Assembly (NCBI GenBank): GCA_011524395.1
Contig: WTKN01000089.1
Location: forward strand, 23,256-74,004
DNA from: Moorena sp. SS36440bin_2
Lineage (GTDB): Bacteria; Cyanobacteriota; Cyanobacteriia; Cyanobacteriales; Coleofasciculaceae
Length of the DNA: 50,749 nt
Reading direction: 5' to 3'
The stretch's first letter is position 1, and every line of letters starts with the position of its first letter. Positions 25,395-34,420 of the stretch are shown here, in pieces. The notes under the pieces are model-generated. The model was not told where the DNA came from. It saw only the letters and a list, made by a program, of their open reading frames with translations, and did not search any database. Both the position numbers and the translations under genes were made by a program.

Positions 25395-26996
25395 TTACCA
25401 AAACCCCCGCTTCCCAGTCGGAAGTACTGTTGTCCAATTAGTCTTAGCTTGAGCCAACTGTTCCTGAGTAACTTTAGCATTAGCAAGATTAGCTCCACAG
25501 AAGTTTGCTCCCCGCAGATTAGCATGTTCGAGATGAGCATAACTAAGATTTGCCCCACGCAAATCTGCTCCTGCCAAATTAGCTTTTTTCAGGAAAGCAC
25601 GACCCAAATTAGCATTACGTAAGTCCGCTTGATGGAGATTCGCTTCACCAAAATTACCACTGGATAAATCCGCTCCCTTCAAACTAATATTTAATAGTTT
25701 TCCCTGGCGGAAAATTATCCCAGATAACTGGGCATTATTAAGCTTAAGTCCCCTCAAATCTTTAGCAGCAAAGTCTCTCCTACCAGAGCCGTAAGCTTTT
25801 AATAACGTTTCCGCATCCAACTTGCAATTACCCTTCGACTTGCCTGTGCTGTTACTCCTACTACCGCTCACAGCTGTAGAATCCCTGTCACTGGTTAAAC
25901 CTCCACCGTTTCTACGTTCTGATCTTCGACCATTGCTCAATCCCCGACGCTCCCGGAATTCTCTAATTTTCTCTGCCATTCTTCTCGATTGAAGTGACGA
26001 GGGGGATGAATAACCATTCCCAGGAGCCAAATCCCCTGAATTGAAGTCAGAATTAGCGTCATCAAGGGGTTTTGACACTAAACTTTTGTTTAAACTCTCC
26101 AGATATGGCTCTAGGTCAAGAGCTCTAAGGATGTCTTCTGAGCACTGATAGCGATAACGGACAGAAGACTCCAACATTTTTCTTAAAACCTTAGCAAAGT
26201 GCTCACTAACGCTTACAAAAGTCTGCCAAACTATTTCTCCAGTAGAAGGATTATAATCAAGATCTTTGGGAGATTTACCCGTCAACAAATAAAGGCAAGT
26301 AACCCCCACTGCATAGATATCGCTAGCATAAACAGGTCGCAATGCCATTTGCTCAGGAGGAGCAAATCCTGGAGTTCCTATAGCATAGTTGGTCAATACT
26401 GTGTCTGAGGAGTTAGAGGGATTGGTTTGGCGGTTTTTCACAGCACCAAAATCAATCAATACCAATTTTCGGTCTTGCTCACGACGAATTATATTCGCTG
26501 GTTTAATGTCCCGGTGAATTACTTTTTTCTGATGAATATATTGCACCAGTGGTAGAATTTCACTGAGAAATTGTTTAACTCCTTCTTCCGAGAAGGAACC
26601 AGACCGTCTGACTTGCTGTTGCAGTGTCAAACCGCTAATGTATTCTTGAACCAGATAAAATTGCTGATTGTCTTCAAAGTAATCTAATAACCGTGGTAAT
26701 TGGGGATGATTCCCAATTTCTCCCAAGGTTCGGGCTTCCCGCTCAAACAGATCCCTTGCCATCGGTGAAATCTCTGAGGCTGTCGCGCTTGGGCGGAGTT
26801 GTTTGATTACACAGGTCGGCTTACCAGGCAACGATTGATCTGTTGCTAAGAAAGTTGCTCCAAATCCGCCTTGACCAAGTGGTTTGATCACACGATAGCG
26901 GTCAAGTAATAATAATTTAGAATTGCACGCCTGACAAAAGTCGGCGTGTTTTGGGTTTTTTGCCTGAGTGCAGGTAGGATTTAGACAGTAGCTCAT
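25395..26996 (-). CDS. Ser/Thr protein kinase with N-terminal zinc ribbon and pentapeptide repeats
   Basis: 533 residues. The N-terminus has four cysteines in two pairs (CLNPTC, CQAC), a zinc ribbon. The kinase domain (about 33-300) has GQGGFGATF, catalytic loop HRDIKPANII and LIDFGAVK in place of DFG, followed by GTPGFAPPEQ and DIYAVGVTCLYLLTGKSP. A Ser/Arg-rich linker (about 330-395) leads to pentapeptide repeats (about 415-520): ADLRNANLGRAF, ANLAGADLRGANL, ANLRGANFCGANL. This layout is like the Synechocystis SpkB group. It probably phosphorylates proteins in a stress pathway; the target is unknown. No membrane segment. Confidence 0.92.
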   Translation of the reverse strand: MSYCLNPTCTQAKNPKHADFCQACNSKLLLLDRYRVIKPLGQGGFGATFLATDQSLPGKPTCVIKQLRPSATASEISPMARDLFEREARTLGEIGNHPQLPRLLDYFEDNQQFYLVQEYISGLTLQQQVRRSGSFSEEGVKQFLSEILPLVQYIHQKKVIHRDIKPANIIRREQDRKLVLIDFGAVKNRQTNPSNSSDTVLTNYAIGTPGFAPPEQMALRPVYASDIYAVGVTCLYLLTGKSPKDLDYNPSTGEIVWQTFVSVSEHFAKVLRKMLESSVRYRYQCSEDILRALDLEPYLESLNKSLVSKPLDDANSDFNSGDLAPGNGYSSPSSLQSRRMAEKIREFRERRGLSNGRRSERRNGGGLTSDRDSTAVSGSRSNSTGKSKGNCKLDAETLLKAYGSGRRDFAAKDLRGLKLNNAQLSGIIFRQGKLLNISLKGADLSSGNFGEANLHQADLRNANLGRAFLKKANLAGADLRGANLSYAHLEHANLRGANFCGANLANAKVTQEQLAQAKTNWTTVLPTGKRGFW

Positions 26997-27348
26997 TCAG
27001 CCTTACTGATGTTGCGCATGTCCATACTGGAACTAAAACTTTTGCTCGGAGCACCTGAGCAGCAAAGATTATTTATAGTATTTTACTTTTCTTTATTTTC
27101 TGCAAAATGCCTGTTACTACCCCCTTAGTTAGACAACTATTCCGGTGAAACCTGATCCTAAACCAGGATACCTTATTTTTTGTATCCATCTAAGGGTCGA
27201 AAAGACAATTTTGAGTTAAGTAAAGGGTGATTAAAGTAAAACGTATATGAAGCTACCTATATTCTAGAGCGTTTATTTAGCATTGACCATAGGTAGTAAA
27301 CTTTTGTCAAGCGTTAAAGGGATTGTAACAGTTGAAGAAAATCTAAAT
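26997..27348. other. Spacer between divergent kinase gene and IS607 element
   Basis: The kinase promoter should lie here. The left end of the IS607 element is also in this stretch or at 27349, but I cannot place it. A weak atcct/aggat hairpin lies at about 27155-27170. No gene is seen. Confidence 0.45.
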
Positions 27349-27383
27349 AAATCTAACACTATTTACCAAGACGTGTTAGATTT
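27349..27383 (+). promoter_or_regulatory. Perfect 11 bp inverted repeat before IS607 tnpA
   Basis: aaatctaacac (27349-27359) and gtgttagattt (27373-27383) are exact reverse complements 13 bases apart, ending 5 bp before the tnpA ATG. It could be the element's end or an operator for the MerR-type domain of TnpA (inference). Confidence 0.6.
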
Positions 27384-27388
27384 TAGTC

Positions 27389-27985
27389 ATGGCACTCATA
27401 CCCATCCGTAAGGCGGTCGAACTTACGGGACTCTCTGCGAACACATTGAGGAAGTACGCAGATAATGGTACTCTCAAATGCGAGCGAACCCCAGGGGGAA
27501 CTAGACTCTTTGACTCAACAGATCTTCTCCGTTTTGGAAAAGCTCCAAAGTCTAGTAGATCCCGTTGTTACACCATATGCTACTGCCGAGTCAGTAGTAC
27601 AAAGCAACGAGACGATCTTGCCCGCCAAGTCGCCTATCTCCACTCCCTCTTCCCCGAAGCAGAAATCATCAAAGACATCGGGTCTGGCCTCAACTACAAA
27701 AGGAAAGGGCTTAAGACCATACTGGAACGAATTGTCTGCGGAGATAAGCTCACACTTGTTGTTGCCTGTAGAGACCGACTTACCCGATTCGGGTTTGAAC
27801 TCATTGAGTACTTGGTCAGTCTCAACGGTGGAAAAATCCTGGTTCTCGACCAGTCTAAGAGCTGTCCCCAGTCCGAGCTTACCGCAGATCTTCTCTCCAT
27901 CATTCACGTCTTCTCCTGCCGGGTTCACGGACTCAGGAAATACGGTCAAAAAATCAAAGAAGATTCGTCTGTTCCTAAACCCTGA
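27389..27985 (+). CDS. tnpA: IS607 TnpA serine recombinase
   Basis: 198 residues. An N-terminal MerR-type helix-turn-helix (IRKAVELTGLSANTLRKYAD, then RTPGGTRLF) is followed by a small serine-resolvase domain. The domain contains YCRVSSTKQRDDLARQV with the catalytic serine, and the later ACRDRLTRFGFELIEYL with the conserved DRLxR arginines. All active-site motifs are present, so it is probably active. It moves the element by circular, single-site recombination. Its second half overlaps the tnpB frame by about 520 bp. Confidence 0.92.
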   Translation: MALIPIRKAVELTGLSANTLRKYADNGTLKCERTPGGTRLFDSTDLLRFGKAPKSSRSRCYTICYCRVSSTKQRDDLARQVAYLHSLFPEAEIIKDIGSGLNYKRKGLKTILERIVCGDKLTLVVACRDRLTRFGFELIEYLVSLNGGKILVLDQSKSCPQSELTADLLSIIHVFSCRVHGLRKYGQKIKEDSSVPKP

Positions 27986-29060
27986 GCAGCGTACGCTCAT
28001 TCGTAAATGGTTCGGAGTGTCCCGTTATGTTTTCAATAAGACAGTCAAAATACTCCAGAATGGCGAAGTACAAGCAAACTGGAAGGCTATTAAGACTGGC
28101 ATATTAAACGACCTCCCCGAGTGGTGCAAGGAAGTACCTTATCAAATTAAATCGATAGCGATAAAGGACGCTTGCACCTCTGTTAGGGAGGCAAAGAAGA
28201 AATATAAAAAGACCTCACAAATCAACAGGGTACGATTCAGATCTAGGAAGAACCCTGTACAGTCTTGTTACATCCCAAAGTCAGCAGTTTCAGAGACGGG
28301 GATATATCACACAAAATTAGGAAGATTGACATACTCTGAGGCTTTACCCCCAGAAGTGTGCGATTGCCGACTAACCAGCAATAACGGGGATTATTATCTT
28401 GTAGTTCCCCATAAAGTAGCTGTATCACATACCGAAAACCAAGGTAGAATAGTTGCTTTAGACCCTGGAGTCAGAACTTTTGTTACTTTTTTCAGTGAGA
28501 CATCTGTAGGAAAGATTGGGCACGGAGACTTTTCTCGCATCCAACGATCATGTCAGCATCTAGATAACTTGTTGTCTAAAATCAGCAAAGCTAAAGGTGG
28601 ACAAAAGCGTCGGATGAGGAAAGCCGCAAGACGAATGTTTGTCAAAATCCAGAACTTAATAAACGAGCTTCATTACAAGACGGCTAAGTTCTTGGTCGAT
28701 AACTTCGATGTGATATTGGTTCCTACCTTCGAGACTTCTCAAATGTCAAGAAAAGGGAACAGAAAAATCAGATCTAAAACCGTTCGGAATATGCTCACCT
28801 TTGCTCATTACCGTTTCAAAGAGTTTCTAAAGCACAAAGCTCAGGAGACGGGAAAAGTAGTATTAGATGTCTGCGAAGCTTACACCAGTAAAACTGTTAG
28901 TTGGACAGGCGAGCTAATAAACATAGGTGGGAGCAAGACCATAAGGTCAAAGGTTGATGGCAAAGTCATGGACAGAGACATCAACGGCGCTCGTGGGATA
29001 TTTCTACGAGCTTTGGTAGATACACCCTGGTTGCGAGAGCAACTTGCATTAGTGGGCTAA
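27465..29060 (+). CDS. tnpB: IS607-associated TnpB, RNA-guided nuclease family
   Basis: The core (from about residue 170) has KKIRLFLNPEQRTLIRKWFG, then RuvC-I RIVALDPGVRTFVT, RuvC-II ILVPTFETSQMS and RuvC-III MDRDINGARGIFLRAL, so all three acidic residues are present. The zinc-ribbon place reads EAYTSKTVSWTGELIN with most cysteines lost, as in many cyanobacterial relatives. The frame is open for 170 codons through tnpA in another frame. ATG at 27465 is the only ATG start; a GTG near 27830 would shorten it. The N-terminal 165 residues are Ser/Pro-rich and may not be translated. The omega RNA should lie at the 3' end. Confidence 0.88.
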   Translation: MVLSNASEPQGELDSLTQQIFSVLEKLQSLVDPVVTPYATAESVVQSNETILPAKSPISTPSSPKQKSSKTSGLASTTKGKGLRPYWNELSAEISSHLLLPVETDLPDSGLNSLSTWSVSTVEKSWFSTSLRAVPSPSLPQIFSPSFTSSPAGFTDSGNTVKKSKKIRLFLNPEQRTLIRKWFGVSRYVFNKTVKILQNGEVQANWKAIKTGILNDLPEWCKEVPYQIKSIAIKDACTSVREAKKKYKKTSQINRVRFRSRKNPVQSCYIPKSAVSETGIYHTKLGRLTYSEALPPEVCDCRLTSNNGDYYLVVPHKVAVSHTENQGRIVALDPGVRTFVTFFSETSVGKIGHGDFSRIQRSCQHLDNLLSKISKAKGGQKRRMRKAARRMFVKIQNLINELHYKTAKFLVDNFDVILVPTFETSQMSRKGNRKIRSKTVRNMLTFAHYRFKEFLKHKAQETGKVVLDVCEAYTSKTVSWTGELINIGGSKTIRSKVDGKVMDRDINGARGIFLRALVDTPWLREQLALVG

Positions 29061-29202
29061 AATTTGCTCTTAGTAGATTTTGGTAGCTAAAAAGTATCGG
29101 TTATGCCCATCACAATAGAAAAATGTTTTGGTGGAAGTAACGGCCAACTTGCACCTTATTTATTACCTTATATTAGAGTTCAGCAAAAAAATTTAGGAGT
29201 CC

Positions 29203-31647
29203 ATGCGTATATCGTTAAACTGGCTGCGAGAACTAGTAGAGGTAACTCTGACACCAGAAGAGCTAGCTGAAACCCTAACTATGGCTGGGTTTGAGGTAGA
29301 AGATATTGAAGACCTGGGAACCCTGGCCGATGGCGTGGTGATTGGCAAGGTTCTGGAGGTAGAGCCTCACCCTAATGCAAATAAGCTTCGGGTCTGTCAA
29401 GTTGATATTGGTGGGAGTGACCCATTGAATATTGTTTGTGGTGCGTCCAATGTCCGACCAGACATTTACGTGCCGGTTGCCACCATTGGAACCTACCTAC
29501 CAACTATTGATTTGAAAATTCGCGCCTCAAAACTGCGTGGTGTTCGTTCAGAAGGGATGATTTGTTCCCTAGCAGAAGTGGGCTTGGCTAAGGAATCTGC
29601 TGGCATTCATATTTTCGAGGCAGACACTATACCCCTAGGCAGTGATGCTCGTCCTTTACTGGGGTTAACCGATACCATTCTTGATGTTACGTCTACGGCT
29701 AATCGGGCGGATGCTCTAAGTATGGTGGGCGTAGCCAGAGAAGTAGTGGCTTTAACTGGGGCATCATTAACCTTGCCAGAAACTGTTGAGGTGTCTATTC
29801 CCAAAAAATCCGATGCCTTGACCTTGAAAGTATCTGAACCCAAAGGTTGTCCCGCCTATATTGGCACTGTGATTGAAGGGGTTAAGATTGCTCCTTCTCC
29901 CGATTGGTTACAACAGCGCTTGGAAGCTGCTGGAGTACGACCGATTAATAATGTAGTGGATGTCACTAATTACATTCTCTTGGAATGGGGTCAGCCTCTC
30001 CATGCCTTTGACCGGGAACGTTTGCAAGCTGTTGCTGGTGCAGAAAACCTGACCATTGGTGTCCGCTTTGCTAACAGTGGGGAATCCCTGACTACTCTTG
30101 ATGGTCAAACCCGTTCCCTGGAACCACAAGCGTTACTGATCACAGCTAACGACCAACCCGTTGCGATTGCTGGGGTTATGGGTGGGGAAGCCACAGAAGT
30201 GAACGACAACACCCAAAGTATTGTTTTGGAAGCAGCACTGTTTGATCCAGTGACTGTTCGTCGTTCTTCCCGTAGTCAAAGCATACGGACAGAATCATCT
30301 ACCCGTTATGAGCGTGGTGTCAATAAAGCAGAATTGGATATTGCTTGTAAAAGAGCGATCGCATTAATTACTGAGTTAGCTGGTGGTACCCCCATAACCC
30401 AGAGTATTGCTGACCAGCGCCCTGACCCCTCTACTTGGGCACGTTCCATTGAGTTACGTCTTGACCGTGTCAATCAGATTTTAGGACCAGTTCATAAGTC
30501 AGAGGAGCTTGGGCAAATCCTGCCAGAAGATGTGGAACGAATCCTGACTGCCCTCGGATGTCAACTACAACCGATAGGATCGGAAGATTCTTCCCAATGG
30601 AAAGTGACTGTACCCCCCTACCGCTACCGGGATTTAGAGCGGGAAATTGATTTAATTGAGGAAATTGCCCGTCTCTACGGCTATGACAACTTCTGTGATA
30701 GCTTACCAGACAAGACTGAACCAGGTTATCTATCTGCTGAGGAATTTTTAAAGCGAAAACTGCGATCGCAATTTCGTGCAGTTGGGTTGACCGAATTAGT
30801 CCAGTATTCCTTGGTCAAGCCAGAGGAACAGAACCAAATTTGTCTTGATAATCCCCTGTTTACAGAATACTCATCCCTACGCACGGATTTACTATCAGGG
30901 ATTATTGATGCCTGTCAGTACAATATCGAGCAAGGCAACGGCGTACTCAACGGTTTTGAAATTGGTCGGATCTTCTGGCGAGCAGAAGAGGGTTTCGCAG
31001 AAGCTGATGCTATTGCCGGGATTTTAGGGGGAAATATCACCCAAGGTAACTGGGTCACGGGAGGGCATTCCGAACCCATGACCTGGTACGAGGCTAAGGG
31101 AGTACTCGAGAGAGTGTTTTCCCGTTGCGGTCTGACAGTAGAATACCAGCCAGACCACAGTGATCCCCGTCTTCACCCAGGACGCACTGCATCCTTGTGG
31201 TTGCAAGGTGAAAAATTAGGCAAATTTGGGCAATTGCACCCCCAGCTAAGCTCAGAAAGAGGTTTTCCCGATCAGGTTTATGTATTTGATTTGGACTTGG
31301 AGCTAATTTTAGAGGCTCTTGATCGCGATGAAATTCTCACTCCCCGGTTCCAAGTCTATTCCACCTACCCAGCCATGGACCGGGATATTGCCTTCTTTGC
31401 CCCACTACAAGTCTCTGTGGCAGAAATCGAACGTTCAACCCGGAAAGCTGCGGGGAATTTGTTGGAGTCAGTGCAATTGTTTGATGAATATAAAGGGGAG
31501 TCTGTTCCCGAGGCACAGAGAAGTTTGGCATTTCGGCTAATCTACCGTGCTAGCGATCGCACTCTTACTGATGCAGAAGTCGAGCCAGTACATCAGAAAG
31601 TGCGAGAAGCCCTAGAGGAAAAATTTGGGGTTAGCCTTAGAAGTTAA
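29203..31647 (+). CDS. pheT: Phenylalanine-tRNA ligase beta subunit
   Basis: 814 residues, normal length. The start [13 protein letters not shown] is diagnostic. A tRNA-binding (OB) domain lies at about 40-150 with [17 protein letters not shown]. The B3/B4 editing domain has [22 protein letters not shown] and B5 has [25 protein letters not shown] (quoted here in parts: [25 protein letters not shown]). The C-terminal anticodon-binding domain ends EKFGVSLRS. The subunit pairs with PheS, which is not in the window. HIP1 sites near 30352, 30765 and 31552 fit a resident gene. It starts 143 bp after the tnpB stop, so the IS607 insertion lies in its promoter zone. Confidence 0.97.
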   Translation: MRISLNWLRELVEVTLTPEELAETLTMAGFEVEDIEDLGTLADGVVIGKVLEVEPHPNANKLRVCQVDIGGSDPLNIVCGASNVRPDIYVPVATIGTYLPTIDLKIRASKLRGVRSEGMICSLAEVGLAKESAGIHIFEADTIPLGSDARPLLGLTDTILDVTSTANRADALSMVGVAREVVALTGASLTLPETVEVSIPKKSDALTLKVSEPKGCPAYIGTVIEGVKIAPSPDWLQQRLEAAGVRPINNVVDVTNYILLEWGQPLHAFDRERLQAVAGAENLTIGVRFANSGESLTTLDGQTRSLEPQALLITANDQPVAIAGVMGGEATEVNDNTQSIVLEAALFDPVTVRRSSRSQSIRTESSTRYERGVNKAELDIACKRAIALITELAGGTPITQSIADQRPDPSTWARSIELRLDRVNQILGPVHKSEELGQILPEDVERILTALGCQLQPIGSEDSSQWKVTVPPYRYRDLEREIDLIEEIARLYGYDNFCDSLPDKTEPGYLSAEEFLKRKLRSQFRAVGLTELVQYSLVKPEEQNQICLDNPLFTEYSSLRTDLLSGIIDACQYNIEQGNGVLNGFEIGRIFWRAEEGFAEADAIAGILGGNITQGNWVTGGHSEPMTWYEAKGVLERVFSRCGLTVEYQPDHSDPRLHPGRTASLWLQGEKLGKFGQLHPQLSSERGFPDQVYVFDLDLELILEALDRDEILTPRFQVYSTYPAMDRDIAFFAPLQVSVAEIERSTRKAAGNLLESVQLFDEYKGESVPEAQRSLAFRLIYRASDRTLTDAEVEPVHQKVREALEEKFGVSLRS

Positions 31648-31662
31648 ACCCGCTTTGAAGTT

Positions 31663-31706
31663 AAAGGGTTAAAGGATGAAGTATTCATACTTCATCCTTC
31701 ACCCTT
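31663..31706. terminator. Bidirectional terminator between pheT and rsgA
   Basis: aaggatgaagtat (31672-31684) and atacttcatcctt (31687-31699) form a perfect 13 bp stem with a 2-base loop, extended by aagggt/accctt. It sits between convergent genes, and the rsgA stop codon lies at its outer edge. Confidence 0.8.
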
Positions 31707-32829
31707 AATTCATCTCGTCATAAAGTTCATCTAGGTTCTGGTGCTGAGTACGCCGGGAGCGACGGCGGTATTTTTTTGTTTCTAGCTTGGGTTCGTATTG
31801 ACGCCGACCAGAAGCTTTAATTTTTAACTTCATACTGGATTCGATATCAGCTTTTTGCTTCAAAGCCTCTTGCCGTGCAATCACTTCTGCTAAAAAATCC
31901 AGATAATGCTGGTACCGTTCCCAGTCTCCTCGCACAGCACAGTTTGGCTCATCCCGATGTAGGCAATTACTGAATTGACAGCGGTGTTGGGCTAAACGCT
32001 CTGTTGCTTCTGGAAAGTAATGGATTAAATCCTCAGGAGAACAAGTCAAGTCAGGCTGATTGAATCCTGGGGTATCTGCCAAAAAACCGCCTTTAGGCAA
32101 CTCAAATAATTCCACATGCCTAGTGGTGTGGCGTCCTCGACCCAGTTTACCAGTCACTTCTGCCACCCGCACCCTTGTTGCTGGAATCAGATAATTAATT
32201 AGACTGGATTTACCGACACCGGAAAGACCAGCCATAACGCTGATTGTCTGACTCAACAGGTCAGTCAGTTGTTCTAAACAAGTACCATTATGAACGCTGA
32301 TCAAGACTGGCTGATAACCCCATGCTTCCAGACGCTGTTGCCAATGCTGCTGTTGCTGTTGTGTTACTAAATCACGTTTATTCAGACACAAACATACCTT
32401 AAAACCAGTAGATTCTGCCTTCACCAAAAACCGACTCAGCTGATAAGCATCCAGGGTCGGTTCTTCCAGAGCAAAAACTACCAGAATTTGCTGAGCATTT
32501 GCAATTGGTGGGCGGTCGAGCTGGGTTGTCCGGGGCAGCACGTCAGCAATCACCCCTCGTCCACCAACCCAGTCAGGTTCATCTACTACAACCCGGTCTC
32601 CCACCATCACCTGCTGGCCAATTTTTTTTAACCGGGCTCTACGGGTACATAAGAGGGTTGAAGGTTGTAGATTATTTGCTTGAAGGTTATCTTCACAACC
32701 TACAACCTCCAACTTGTCAACCTTCAACTGATCTAAACGCACCTGATAGAAATTTGCCTGAACCGCCAGCACGGTACCAAGCCAACGGGTTGACAAGTTT
32801 GACGAATTAGTGTAATCTAATTCAATCAT
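31705..32829 (-). CDS. rsgA: Small ribosomal subunit biogenesis GTPase RsgA
   Basis: 374 residues. The circularly permuted GTPase shows G4 LCLNKRDLV before G1 GLSGVGKSSLIN, then G3 DTPGFNQPDL. The zinc ribbon has CQFSNCLHRDEPNCAV. RsgA helps mature the 30S subunit. The N-terminal OB domain starts STRWLGTVLAVQANFYQVRL and resumes at LLCTRRARLKKIGQQVMVGD. In between, about 26 residues (33-58, LDQLKVDKLEVVGCEDNL and onward) are an insertion encoded by gttgaaggtt-type repeats like those in mutS. A basic tail closes the protein. It overlaps the upstream sulfurtransferase gene by 8 bp and ends the chaperone cluster. Confidence 0.95.
   Translation of the reverse strand: MIELDYTNSSNLSTRWLGTVLAVQANFYQVRLDQLKVDKLEVVGCEDNLQANNLQPSTLLCTRRARLKKIGQQVMVGDRVVVDEPDWVGGRGVIADVLPRTTQLDRPPIANAQQILVVFALEEPTLDAYQLSRFLVKAESTGFKVCLCLNKRDLVTQQQQQHWQQRLEAWGYQPVLISVHNGTCLEQLTDLLSQTISVMAGLSGVGKSSLINYLIPATRVRVAEVTGKLGRGRHTTRHVELFELPKGGFLADTPGFNQPDLTCSPEDLIHYFPEATERLAQHRCQFSNCLHRDEPNCAVRGDWERYQHYLDFLAEVIARQEALKQKADIESSMKLKIKASGRRQYEPKLETKKYRRRSRRTQHQNLDELYDEMN
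32650..32735 (-). repeat. In-frame repeat insertion in rsgA
   Basis: gttgaaggttgtag, cttgaaggttatctt, aacctacaacctcc and caaccttcaactgatc units in both orientations form a low-complexity block read as LKVDKLEVVG and neighbours. aggttgtag/ctacaacct pair as an inverted repeat. The units match the intergenic and mutS aaccttcaac family. Confidence 0.75.
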
Positions 32830-33097
32830 GAAGATGCTGGTGTGGACGACGCACCTTCAGAGCAAAATAGCGATCGCGTTCTTCAACACCCTCTATGGGG
32901 TAACCCTCCATAGTCAGACTATCAGGAACCTGTTCAATGGGTTCTCCTGGGTCGAGCCACACTTCTAATAGGGCACCTGGAGCCATTTTTTCTAGATAGA
33001 GTTTAGTGCGAACAAAGTTAATCGGGCAAGGGGTACCCCGCAGATCCAGCTGATCATCAGGTCTAGAACCGATCTCGGAGGAGGCTAGTCCACTCAT
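32822..33097 (-). CDS. TusA-family sulfurtransferase-like protein
   Basis: 91 residues. [20 protein letters not shown] is the TusA/SirA signature with the sulfur-carrying cysteine in CPxxFVRTKL. It ends [14 protein letters not shown]. TusA-like proteins pass sulfur in tRNA thiolation or cofactor synthesis. The gene overlaps dnaJ by 4 bp (ATGA) and rsgA by 8 bp, so the three are translated together; a link to tRNA or ribosome maintenance is inferred. Confidence 0.88.
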   Translation of the reverse strand: MSGLASSEIGSRPDDQLDLRGTPCPINFVRTKLYLEKMAPGALLEVWLDPGEPIEQVPDSLTMEGYPIEGVEERDRYFALKVRRPHQHLHD

Positions 33098-34221
33098 GAG
33101 CCAAACAACCCTCCCAAGAATCCTTCTATACCACCTTTACCAGTGCGCTCACCCTTAATTTTCGCTAGCTTCTCTAGCAATTCCCTTTCCTCAGGGCTAA
33201 TCCGAGTGGGGATATCTATCAAAATCGTGATTAAGTGATCGCCCCGACTGACTGGGTTACCCAATTTGGGGACACCGTGATTCTCTAAAGTTAATACAGT
33301 ATTGGGTTGAGTACCGGGTGGAATAGTTAATTCCACTGGACCGTCTACTGTCTCTGCTTCGATAATACAGCCTAAAATGGCTTGTAAATAGCTAATTTTC
33401 ATTTCAGACAGAATGTTAATGCCATCCCGCTGAAACTGGCTGTCTTCGTTTACAAATAGATAAACGTATAGGTCTCCTGGTGGACCAGCACGTAATCCAG
33501 CATCCCCTTCTTTAGAAACCCGTAGCCTGGTGCCATTATCCACCCCTGCTGGAATGGTTATTTTCAGTTTTTTGGTTTCTTGTTTACGACCAGCACCACC
33601 ACAGGCTTCACACTTATCCTCAACGATTTGACCTTCACCGTTACAGGTAGGACAGACTGAGACTTGGGTGAAACTACCAAAAGGGGTACGAGTAGCACGC
33701 CGTACTTGACCTGTACCGTTACACGTTGGGCAAGTGCGGGGTCGAGTTCCTGGCTTTGCCCCTGTTCCGTTACAGACTTTACAAGTTTCTAGGTGAGGAA
33801 TGCGGATTTCCTTTTCACCACCGAATATAGCTTCCTTGAAAGCCAGCTTCAAGTCTAGTCGCAGGTCGTCACCACGCACCGGGCCACTACGCCGACGACC
33901 ACCAGTTTGCTGACCCATACCACCAGCAAAGCCGCTGAAGAAGCTTTCAAAAATATCAGCAAAGCCCATATCGCCAAAATCCGAGTAGGCTGCTCCCGCA
34001 CCTGAGGAAACACCAGCTTCCCCAAAACGGTCATATCTTGCTCGAGTTTCTGGTTCTGATAGGACTTCGTAAGCCCGGTTAATTTCCTTAAAGCGCTCTT
34101 CAGCTCCTGGTTCTTTGTTAACATCTGGGTGGTACTTCCGTGCCAAGCGACGGTAAGCACGTTTAATTTCATCTTTGTCGGCATCACGTGAGACACCAAG
34201 CAGATCATAATAGTCAGCCAT
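33094..34221 (-). CDS. dnaJ: Chaperone protein DnaJ
   Basis: 375 residues with complete type I architecture. The J domain is [20 protein letters not shown] then KYHPDVNK with HPD. A Gly/Phe-rich linker follows ([18 protein letters not shown]). There are four CxxCxGxG zinc repeats ([32 protein letters not shown]). The C-terminal domain ends [10 protein letters not shown]. It stimulates DnaK ATP hydrolysis. It lies 199 bp downstream of dnaK in the same direction; no strong signal is seen in that gap. Confidence 0.97.
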   Translation of the reverse strand: MADYYDLLGVSRDADKDEIKRAYRRLARKYHPDVNKEPGAEERFKEINRAYEVLSEPETRARYDRFGEAGVSSGAGAAYSDFGDMGFADIFESFFSGFAGGMGQQTGGRRRSGPVRGDDLRLDLKLAFKEAIFGGEKEIRIPHLETCKVCNGTGAKPGTRPRTCPTCNGTGQVRRATRTPFGSFTQVSVCPTCNGEGQIVEDKCEACGGAGRKQETKKLKITIPAGVDNGTRLRVSKEGDAGLRAGPPGDLYVYLFVNEDSQFQRDGINILSEMKISYLQAILGCIIEAETVDGPVELTIPPGTQPNTVLTLENHGVPKLGNPVSRGDHLITILIDIPTRISPEERELLEKLAKIKGERTGKGGIEGFLGGLFGS

Positions 34222-34420
34222 AGAGCGCTGATCGGTCTTCCATTTATATAGTGGGGGCTCTTGTTATTCCTCAGGTTATTGCTATAAAAGCACTAAAGAG
34301 CGCATTCCAGCATTACCTGCATCCTATATCATTGTCTATCAAAAAAATCAGCTGATTGCCACCTGCTTATGTGACCATAATCTCAAGGTTGGCTTGAGCT
34401 AGTCAAAGCCAGGAATTGAA

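Larger units (their letters stand above)
27349..29100 (+). mobile_element. IS607-family insertion element (tnpA-tnpB)
   Basis: A serine-recombinase TnpA and an overlapping TnpB, in the same orientation, make an IS607-type element between the kinase gene and pheT. The boundaries are approximate: the left one is put at the inverted repeat, the right one somewhere in 29061-29150. IS607 elements make no clear target duplication, so ends cannot be set without an empty site. Confidence 0.8.

Noticed and set aside
27515-28000. 161-codon minus-strand frame across IS607 tnpA
   Set aside because: Antisense to a well-supported serine recombinase; no motif; the open frame is probably a codon-bias effect.
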